Source of the DNA: Novosphingobium chloroacetimidivorans
GTDB taxonomy: Bacteria > Pseudomonadota > Alphaproteobacteria > Sphingomonadales > Sphingomonadaceae
Reading direction: 5' to 3'
Assembly (NCBI RefSeq): GCF_014204535.1
Contig: NZ_JACHLR010000002.1
Coordinates: forward strand, 62,001-126,000
DNA: 64,000 nt
Shown here: piece by piece, positions 58,137-64,000 of the stretch
How positions within the stretch are numbered: position 1 is the stretch's first letter
How the letters are laid out: every line of letters begins with the position of its first letter
Notes under the pieces: generated by a model
Databases searched by the model: none
The model's input: only the letters and a program-made list of their open reading frames with translations
Told to the model about the DNA's origin: nothing
Program-made: the position numbers and the translations under genes

Positions 58137-59983
58137 GCGGGTTCCTTCGCCGCTTCCTCAATGCGGGCCAGCAGGGCCTCGACCTGCACTTGTTGCCCGG
58201 CCGCGGCGTTGAGTTCGGCCACCACCCCGTCGAACGGCGCGGTGAGCGTATGCTCCATCTTCATCGCCTCGAGCGTGAGCAGCTTCTGCCCGGCGATCAC
58301 GGTCTGCCCGGCTTCGACCTCGACGGCGATAACCTTGCCCGGCATCGGCGCCAGGATCGCGCCCGAGCCGGCGGCGGCGCCGTGTACGCCCTCGCGGCGC
58401 CAGGGGGTGAGCTGCCAGGCCTGGCCTTGCTCGGTCACCAGCACGGACTCGGCTGGGTCGTCGCTACCCTCGCCGATGGCGATCTCGATCTCCTGCCCGT
58501 CGAGCAGGAACCAGGCCTTGCGCACCGGCGCGGCGTTCAGCCGCAAGCCCGGCGTGCCGTAAGCCGGCACCAAGGCAGCTGCGGCAGCCTCGAGCATTTC
58601 GGTCGAGGGCTGCGGCACTTGCGCCATCGCCTCGCCGTCGCGGCCGATGAGGCCGGTGTCGACGGTGCCGGCGACGAAGTCGGGGTGCTCCAGCGCCTTG
58701 ACCAGGAACGAGGCGTTGGTCTTCACCGGCCACACCGCGCTGTCGCTCAGCATGTCGGACAGCCGCTCGCGTGCTTCTTCGCGATCCTGCCCCCACGCGA
58801 TCACCTTGGCGATCATCGGGTCGTAGAACGGCGAGACTTCGGCGCCTTCGTAAACCCCGGTGTCGATGCGGCCACCTTCGCTTTCGCCGAACTGCAGCAG
58901 TTCCAGCTTGCCGATCGAGGGCAGGAAGCCCTTGGCCGGGTCCTCGGCATAGAGGCGCGCCTCCATCGCCCAGCCATCGATGCCCAGGTCGTCCTGGCTA
59001 ACCGGGATCGGCTCGCCGCTGGCAACGCGCAGCTGCCATTCGACGAGGTCGACGCCGGTGATCTCCTCGGTCACCGGGTGCTCGACCTGAAGACGGGTGT
59101 TCATCTCCATGAACCAGATGCGGTCGGCGCGCAGGCCTTCCGAACCGTCGGCGATGAACTCGATCGTGCCCGCACCGACGTAGTCCACGGCCTTGGCCGC
59201 GCGCACGGCGGAGGCGCACAGTTCGGCGCGCGTGGCGGCGTCCATGCCGGGGGCGGGGGCCTCCTCGATCACCTTCTGGTGGCGGCGCTGGAGCGAACAG
59301 TCGCGCTCGAACAAGTGGACGACGTTGCCGTGCTTGTCGCCGAACACCTGGACCTCGATATGGCGGGGCGAGAGAATGTACTTCTCGATCAGCACATGGT
59401 CGTTGCCGAACGAGGCCGCCGCCTCGCGCTGGCACGAGGCGAGCGCGTCGGTGAAGGCATCGGGGTTTTCGACCAGCCGCATGCCCTTGCCGCCACCGCC
59501 CGCGACCGCCTTGATGAGCACGGGGTAGCCGATCTTCGCGGCTTCGGCGGCAAGGTGGTCGGGGTCCTGGTTCTCGCCCATGTAGCCGGGTGTGACGGGT
59601 ACGCCTGCTTGGGCCATCAGCTTCTTGGCCGCGTCCTTAAGGCCCATGGCGTCGATCGAGGCCGGGTTGGGGCCGACCCAGACGAGCCCCGCGTCGATGA
59701 CGCTCTGCGCAAAGGCGGAGTTCTCGGACAGGAAGCCGTAGCCTGGGTGGATGGCCTCGGCGCCGGTCTGGGCTGCGGCGGCGAGGATGCGCTCGCCTAC
59801 AAGGTAGCTCTCGCGCGCCGCCGAGGGGCCGATGTGCACGGCCTCGTCCGCTTCGCGCACGTGGAGCGCCTGTGCATCGGCGTCGGAATAGACCGCGATG
59901 GTGCGGATGCCGAGCTTGCGGGCGGTGCGGATGACCCGGCAGGCGATCTCGCCCCGATTGGCGATGAGGAGGGATTTGATCAT
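58133..59983 (-). CDS. liuD: 3-Methylcrotonyl-CoA carboxylase alpha subunit (biotin carboxylase + biotin carrier)
   Basis: 616 residues. Biotin carboxylase and ATP-grasp: KSLLIANRGEIACRVIRTARKLGI, GGGGKG (162-167), MNTRLQVEHPVTEEITGVDLVEWQLRVASGE. The C-terminal biotinyl domain has EAMKM with biotinyl lysine 575. It carboxylates biotin and passes CO2 to the beta subunit in leucine/isoprenoid breakdown; geranyl-CoA or other acyl-CoA specificity is possible. ATG at 59983 has AGGAG eight bases upstream. A repeat-flanked DUF559 gene lies between it and the beta-subunit gene. Confidence 0.9.
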   Translation of the reverse strand: MIKSLLIANRGEIACRVIRTARKLGIRTIAVYSDADAQALHVREADEAVHIGPSAARESYLVGERILAAAAQTGAEAIHPGYGFLSENSAFAQSVIDAGLVWVGPNPASIDAMGLKDAAKKLMAQAGVPVTPGYMGENQDPDHLAAEAAKIGYPVLIKAVAGGGGKGMRLVENPDAFTDALASCQREAAASFGNDHVLIEKYILSPRHIEVQVFGDKHGNVVHLFERDCSLQRRHQKVIEEAPAPGMDAATRAELCASAVRAAKAVDYVGAGTIEFIADGSEGLRADRIWFMEMNTRLQVEHPVTEEITGVDLVEWQLRVASGEPIPVSQDDLGIDGWAMEARLYAEDPAKGFLPSIGKLELLQFGESEGGRIDTGVYEGAEVSPFYDPMIAKVIAWGQDREEARERLSDMLSDSAVWPVKTNASFLVKALEHPDFVAGTVDTGLIGRDGEAMAQVPQPSTEMLEAAAAALVPAYGTPGLRLNAAPVRKAWFLLDGQEIEIAIGEGSDDPAESVLVTEQGQAWQLTPWRREGVHGAAAGSGAILAPMPGKVIAVEVEAGQTVIAGQKLLTLEAMKMEHTLTAPFDGVVAELNAAAGQQVQVEALLARIEEAAKEPA

Positions 59984-59995
59984 AAGAGGTCTCCT

Positions 59996-60048
59996 GATCC
60001 TCCCCGATACGGGGAGGGGGACCATCGCGCAGCGATGGTGGAGGGGCA
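59996..60048 (+). repeat. Left flank of the DUF559 cassette (family-A unit)
   Basis: 53 bp with GATCCTCCCCGATACGGGG, then AGGGGGACCATCGCGCAG, and CGATGGTGGAGGGGCA. It is the inverted partner of 60434-60484. Only 12 bases separate it from the liuD start codon, so it lies at the promoter-proximal edge of that gene. The family-A units at 31035 and 23301 have the same two-stem design. Confidence 0.92.
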
Positions 60049-60054
60049 CAGGCG

Positions 60055-60495
60055 ATGATCACTGGACCGCGAGACACGATCAAGCGCGCGAGGATGCTGC
60101 GCAGCGAAATGTCGCTGCCCGAGGTGCTGCTCTGGAAGGAACTGCGCAAACGGCCGGGCGAATTGAAGTTCAGGGCGCAGCATCCAGCGGGGGTGTACGT
60201 GGTCGATTTCTACTGCGCAGCGGCCAAGCTTGCGATCGAGATCGACGGCGCCGCGCATGACAGTGCGCCGGCGGCCAAGCGCGATGCAAGTCGATCGGCA
60301 TTCCTGCGCTCGCAAGGTGTGGCGACTTTGCGAGTGCCTGCCAAGGCGGTCTTCGCTGACATTGGTTCGGTCGTCGTGCGGATTGTCGAGGTTTGCGGGC
60401 AGCGGGTGCGGCGACGCCGGGAGAATGCGCGGGTGCCCCTCCACCATCCTGCGGATGGTCCCCCTCCCCGATTCGGGGAGGATCTGGGCGACTGA
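60055..60495 (+). CDS. DUF559-domain (Vsr-like) endonuclease-fold protein
   Basis: 146 residues. ARMLRSEMSLPEVLLWKELRKRPGELKFRAQHPAGVYVVDFYCAAAKLAIEIDGAAHD is the DUF559 core, a PD-(D/E)XK-type fold; candidate metal ligands are D51, E62 and D64. It has the lengths and spacing of very-short-patch-repair-like nucleases, but the biological target is unknown. ATG at 60055 lies seven bases past the left repeat. Residues about 127-143 are encoded inside the right repeat, so the C-terminus is repeat-derived. It is antisense to, and separates, the carboxylase genes. Confidence 0.85.
   Translation: MITGPRDTIKRARMLRSEMSLPEVLLWKELRKRPGELKFRAQHPAGVYVVDFYCAAAKLAIEIDGAAHDSAPAAKRDASRSAFLRSQGVATLRVPAKAVFADIGSVVVRIVEVCGQRVRRRRENARVPLHHPADGPPPRFGEDLGD
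60434..60484 (-). repeat. Right flank of the DUF559 cassette (family-A unit)
   Basis: 51 bp reading TGCCCCTCCACCATCCTGCG, then GATGGTCCCCCTCCCCGAT and CGGGGAGGATC; its minus strand matches the left flank almost base for base, differing mainly in the two loop regions. The end of the DUF559 gene runs through it. The liuB stop is 17 bases further on. Confidence 0.92.
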
Positions 60496-60500
60496 CCCCA

Positions 60501-62102
60501 TCACATCCGGAACACCCCGAAGCGGGGTGCCTCCGGGATCGGGGCTTCGAGGCAGGCCAACAGCGCCAGGCCCAGCACGTCGCGGGTTTGCACGGGGTCG
60601 ATCACGCCGTCGTCCCACAGGCGGGCGGTGGCGTAGTAGGGGTTGCCCTCGTCCTCGTACATCTGGCGGATCGGGGCCTTGAAGGCTTCGGCTTCCTCCG
60701 GTGTCCACTTGGCGGCGTCGCGGTGGACGGTCGCCAGCACCGACGCGGCTTGCTCGCCGCCCATCACGCTGATGCGCGCGTTGGGCCAGGTGAACAGGAA
60801 GCGCGGGTCGTAGGCCCTGCCGCACATGCCATAGTTGCCCGCGCCGAACGATCCGCCGATAAGCACCGTCAGCTTGGGCACTTGCGCCGTCGCCACCGCG
60901 GTCACGAGCTTGGCGCCGTGCTTGGCGATGCCTTCCGCCTCGTACTTGCCGCCGACCATGAAGCCGGAGATGTTCTGGAGGAACAGCAACGGGATCTGGC
61001 GCTGGCAGGCCAGCTCGATGAAGTGCGCGCCCTTTTGCGCGCTCTCGGAGAAGAGCACGCCGTTGTTGGCCAGGATCGCCACCGGCATCCCCCAGATATG
61101 CGCGAAGCCGCAGACGAGCGTGGTGCCGTAGAGCGCCTTGAACTCGTGGAACTCCGATCCGTCGACGATGCGGGCGATCACCTCGTGCACGTCGTAGGGT
61201 GCGCGCACGTCCTCGGGCACGATCGCGTACAGCTCTTGCGCGTCGTATTTGGGCGGGCGCGGCTCCTTGAGGTCGAGGCCATGCTGGTGCGCAGGGCCCA
61301 GGTGGCTGACGATGTCGCGCACGATCGTCAGCGCATGCTCGTCGCTGTCGGCGAGGTGATCGGTGACCCCGGACTTGCGGGAGTGCAGCTCTCCGCCGCC
61401 CAGGTCCTCGGCGCTGATCACCTCGCCCGTCGCGGCTTGCACCAGCGGCGGTCCGGCGAGGAAGATCGTGCCCTGCTCCTTCACGATGACGCTCTCGTCG
61501 CTCATCGCGGGAACGTATGCGCCGCCGGCGGTGCAGCTGCCCATGACGCTGGCGATCTGCGGGATGCCCTTGGCGCTCATGTTCGCCTGGTTGAAGAAGA
61601 ACCGACCGAAATGGTCGCGGTCGGGGAAGACTTCGGCCTGGTTGGGCAAGTTGGCGCCGCCGCTGTCGACGAGGTAGACGCAGGGCAGGCGGTTGGCCTC
61701 AGCGATTTCCTGCGCGCGGATGTGCTTCTTCACCGTCAGCGGGAAGTAGGTGCCCCCCTTCACCGTCGCGTCGTTGGCGAAGACCATGCACTGGCGGCCC
61801 GAAACGCGGCCAATGCCGGTGATGATGCCGGCACCGGGAACCTCGTCGTTGTAGAGGCCGTTGGCTGCCAGCTGCCCGATTTCGAGGAACGGTGAGCCCG
61901 GGTCGAGCAGCCGTTCCACGCGATCCCGGGGCAGCAGCTTGCCGCGCGAGACGTGCCTTGCGCGCGAGCGCTCGTCGCCGCCCAGCGCGGCATGCGCGAC
62001 GCGTCCGCGCAGCTCCGCGGCAAGGACGCGATTGTGCTGGTCACGTGCCTTGGCTTCGGGGCTGGCGAGGTCGAGCTTGGTGGGGAGCACTGGCGCGCTC
62101 AT
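60501..62102 (-). CDS. liuB: 3-Methylcrotonyl-CoA carboxylase beta subunit (carboxyltransferase)
   Basis: 533 residues. The carboxyltransferase blocks are [84 protein letters not shown], nearly identical to MCC beta subunits, plus [17 protein letters not shown]. It transfers CO2 from biotin on the alpha subunit to an acyl-CoA. ATG at 62102 is the start. It is preceded by an IclR gene on the same strand and followed by the DUF559 cassette and liuD. Confidence 0.92.
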   Translation of the reverse strand: MSAPVLPTKLDLASPEAKARDQHNRVLAAELRGRVAHAALGGDERSRARHVSRGKLLPRDRVERLLDPGSPFLEIGQLAANGLYNDEVPGAGIITGIGRVSGRQCMVFANDATVKGGTYFPLTVKKHIRAQEIAEANRLPCVYLVDSGGANLPNQAEVFPDRDHFGRFFFNQANMSAKGIPQIASVMGSCTAGGAYVPAMSDESVIVKEQGTIFLAGPPLVQAATGEVISAEDLGGGELHSRKSGVTDHLADSDEHALTIVRDIVSHLGPAHQHGLDLKEPRPPKYDAQELYAIVPEDVRAPYDVHEVIARIVDGSEFHEFKALYGTTLVCGFAHIWGMPVAILANNGVLFSESAQKGAHFIELACQRQIPLLFLQNISGFMVGGKYEAEGIAKHGAKLVTAVATAQVPKLTVLIGGSFGAGNYGMCGRAYDPRFLFTWPNARISVMGGEQAASVLATVHRDAAKWTPEEAEAFKAPIRQMYEDEGNPYYATARLWDDGVIDPVQTRDVLGLALLACLEAPIPEAPRFGVFRM

Positions 62103-62184
62103 GCATCTCTCTCCTGGCGTTTAGTTGGGGTGTCTAGCGGGCGAGCCGCCGCGACGGAATGCGAAAAGACGGGCTCTGCGCAAG

Positions 62185-62958
62185 TCATGCCGAGAGCTGC
62201 TCGCTCAAGCTGCGCGATGCGCCCAGCAGGGCGGCCTTGATGCGGGGCAGGTCCTCGCGAATGGCGCTGCCGATGCCGATCGCCACCAGCGCATGGCTGG
62301 GCCGACCTTCCTGCTTCCACACCGGCGCGGCGACGACGGTCACGCCCGCGATGTAGTGCCCGGCGTCGACGGCGACGCCGCTGGTGCGTGCCTCTTCGAC
62401 CTGGCCCTTCCAGGTTTCCCACGTGGGGGCCTCGTCCCAGCGCAGCCGATCGAAGCGTGGTTTCAATTGCGCATCGCTCCAGCCGCCGAAGGCGGCGATG
62501 CAGCGCCCGGTCGCCGATACCAGTGCCGGGAAGCGGCTGCCGACCTGAGTCGAGAGCTGGAAGGTGGCGCCCGACTGCGACATCGCCGTCACGATGATGT
62601 GGTCGAGGCCGAAGAGCTGTGCGCCAAGCGTCGTCAGCCCGAACTCGCGCGCAATGCGATCGAGCACGGGCTGGGCGAGCTCGTGAAAGGCATCGTGCCG
62701 CAGCCAGTGACGCGCCAGCGTAAGCACGCCCGCGTCCAGCGCATAGCGCTTGGTATCGGCATCGAAGGCGACCAGCTCTTCCTCGGCAAGAGCGCGCAAG
62801 ACGTAGAGGCAGGTGCTGGGAACCAGGCCCAATTCGCGCGCGATCGCCTGCACACCCATCGGTGTTCCCCGCTTGCCCAACAGACGCAGGATCGCAGCCG
62901 CGCGGGCGATCGCCGGGGCCTTGCTGGTCTTCGTTTCGGGAGCGAGTTCAGCGATCAT
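62185..62958 (-). CDS. IclR-family transcriptional regulator
   Basis: 257 residues. The N-terminal winged HTH is RAAAILRLLGKRGTPMGVQAIARELGLVPSTCLYVLRALAEEELVAFD (about residues 19-66); the C-terminal effector domain contains GSRFPALVSATGRCIAAF. ATG at 62958 is the start. It is divergent from an acyl-CoA synthetase gene and heads the carboxylase genes on its own strand, so it is a good candidate regulator of both. The effector is unknown. Confidence 0.93.
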   Translation of the reverse strand: MIAELAPETKTSKAPAIARAAAILRLLGKRGTPMGVQAIARELGLVPSTCLYVLRALAEEELVAFDADTKRYALDAGVLTLARHWLRHDAFHELAQPVLDRIAREFGLTTLGAQLFGLDHIIVTAMSQSGATFQLSTQVGSRFPALVSATGRCIAAFGGWSDAQLKPRFDRLRWDEAPTWETWKGQVEEARTSGVAVDAGHYIAGVTVVAAPVWKQEGRPSHALVAIGIGSAIREDLPRIKAALLGASRSLSEQLSA

Positions 62959-62960
62959 CG

Positions 62961-62975
62961 TTCAATATGTTGAAT
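62961..62975. promoter_or_regulatory. Candidate IclR operator palindrome
   Basis: TTCAATATGTTGAAT carries inverted TTCAA/TTGAA arms spaced by five bases, three bases upstream of the IclR start. A related ATTCGATAT follows at 62979-62987. Position in a divergent spacer and AT-richness support an operator; direct assignment to IclR is inferred. Confidence 0.5.
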
Positions 62976-63067
62976 AGCATTCGATATTTACAACAACAAG
63001 CAGCAGTGGCAGAGAAGGTCAAGCAAGAACAGGCACGGGCGGATCCGTGCCGATCCGGGATTGATCG

Positions 63068-64000
63068 ATGACCAGGCTCACCGACTACACCAGCTATGCC
63101 GATGCCCAGCTCCACGCGAGTTCCGCAGGGTTGTGGGAGCTGTTCGATGGCGATCGTGAGCACCTGAACATCGCGCACGAGTGCATAACCCGCCATGCCG
63201 ACGGCTCCGGCCGGGCAGCGGTGCGGCTGGCGAACGCGGACGGCTCCGACGCCATCCTCAGCTTCGACACGATCAGCGCCGGCGCTGCGCAGTTCGCGCA
63301 CTGGCTCGACAAGGAAGGCGTGCAGCCGGGCGAGCGGATCGCCTTTATGCTGGAGCCGTCGCTGCCCTTTTACGTCTGCCTGTTCGGGGCGATGCAGACC
63401 GGCGCGATCTCGGTCCCGCTGTTCACGCTGTTCGGTCCCGATGCCCTGCGGCTGCGCGTGGGGGACTGCAATCCCACGATCCTGATCACCAATGCCGAGA
63501 AGGCGGAGCTGGCGCGTTCGGTCGAAGGGCCGCGCGTGATCGTCGCCGACGACGCGTTCCTCGCCTCGCTCTCCGATCTGCCGACCACCTACACGCCGAA
63601 GACCAAGGCCAACGACATGGCCGTCTTCCAGTACACCAGCGGCACCACGCGCGAGCTGCCCGAGGCGGTCAAGCACTCACACCGCACGCTGGTGACGCTG
63701 ATGTTCGCGGCGCTCTATGGCACCGGCATTCGCCCGGGCGACGAGTTCTTCTGCCCGTCATCGCCCGCCTGGGGCCACGGCTTGTGGCACGGCACGCTCG
63801 CGCCGCTGGCGATGGGCGTGACAACCGGCACCTTTGCGGGCCGCTTCGATCCGGTGCGGCTGATGAAGGCGCTCGACGATTTCAAGATCACCAACATGAG
63901 CGCGGCCGCCACCCACTACCGCATGATGAAGAACAGCGGGAAGGGCGGCGACTTCCAGTTCCACTTCAAGAAGCTGTCGTTCACCGGAGAGCCCATCGAC
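63068..64000 (+). CDS. AMP-binding acyl-CoA synthetase, C-terminus beyond the window
   Basis: The 311 visible residues are the N-terminal half of an adenylate-forming acyl-CoA ligase. A3 motif: YTSGTTRELPEAVKHSHR (about residues 189-206), with RELPEAVKH replacing the usual GXPKG, as in a medium-chain/benzoate-like subgroup. RLANADGSDAILSFDTISAGAAQFAHWLD and GERIAFMLEPSLPFYVCLFGAMQTGAISVPL precede it. It activates a carboxylic acid to acyl-CoA. ATG at 63068 is the start. It is divergent from IclR and probably feeds the carboxylase pathway. Confidence 0.9.
   Translation, partial: MTRLTDYTSYADAQLHASSAGLWELFDGDREHLNIAHECITRHADGSGRAAVRLANADGSDAILSFDTISAGAAQFAHWLDKEGVQPGERIAFMLEPSLPFYVCLFGAMQTGAISVPLFTLFGPDALRLRVGDCNPTILITNAEKAELARSVEGPRVIVADDAFLASLSDLPTTYTPKTKANDMAVFQYTSGTTRELPEAVKHSHRTLVTLMFAALYGTGIRPGDEFFCPSSPAWGHGLWHGTLAPLAMGVTTGTFAGRFDPVRLMKALDDFKITNMSAAATHYRMMKNSGKGGDFQFHFKKLSFTGEPID

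Noticed and set aside
58190..60058. A 622-codon plus-strand open frame opposite the biotin carboxylase gene.
   Set aside because: It mirrors the carboxylase codons and has no recognisable motif.

Overview
The window reads as chromosomal DNA of a high-GC alphaproteobacterium of the order Sphingomonadales; Novosphingobium, Sphingobium and Sphingomonas relatives all fit. Support comes from the crtY/crtI/crtB carotenoid genes, large TonB-dependent receptors with QR-rich TonB boxes, a sphingan/xanthan-like exopolysaccharide locus, gene-by-gene resemblance to families common in sphingomonads, and many short GC-rich palindromic intergenic repeats. Genus is an inference; there is no rRNA gene to settle it. 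The only RNA gene I can see is a tRNA-Gln(CTG).

Layout. 1-12.5 kb: exopolysaccharide/surface polysaccharide locus (acyltransferase cut by the window edge, three glycosyltransferases, Wzy/O-antigen-ligase-like protein, Wzx-like flippase, WecG/TagA/CpsF glycosyltransferase, membrane-anchored GH74-like beta-propeller protein, an unusual half acyltransferase, UDP-glucuronate epimerase), mostly chained by ATGA/GTGA overlaps. 12.8-16 kb: thymidine kinase, galE, TauE/SafE permease, a small PilZ-like ORF. 16-20.2 kb: trehalose-phosphate synthase, GH15 hydrolase and trehalose phosphatase. 20.4-24.8 kb: small membrane proteins, Dps, NUDIX hydrolase, DinB, MFS efflux pump. 25-29.4 kb: carotenoid genes with a LOG-type phosphoribohydrolase coupled to crtB. 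29.5-43.9 kb: mostly housekeeping genes (MipA porin, UDG, tRNA, Ppx, RlmE, LptF/LptG, desaturase, LipB) plus a HepT/MntA toxin-antitoxin pair, a PmtA-like methyltransferase, ArsC and an orphan 2Fe-2S subunit. 44-50.5 kb: two TonB receptors, DoxX protein, TetR regulator. 50.6-57.2 kb: TldD, a DUF2889 protein, a GbsR/MarR regulator and a tightly coupled SDR / NTF2-like / LLM flavin oxidoreductase / zinc-type dehydrogenase operon of unknown substrate. 57.3-64 kb: MaoC, TfoX-like, 3-methylcrotonyl-CoA carboxylase alpha and beta, IclR regulator and a divergent acyl-CoA synthetase running off the window.

The most interesting feature is a gene for a DUF559 (Vsr-like) nuclease sitting antisense between the two carboxylase subunit genes and enclosed by a near-perfect inverted repeat of about 50 bp. 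The same repeat occurs elsewhere in the window as solo copies and as gene-free head-to-head pairs of about 145 bp, an architecture like REP/REPIN elements and their RAYT transposases, but with an unrelated protein. Three further palindromic repeat families are also present.
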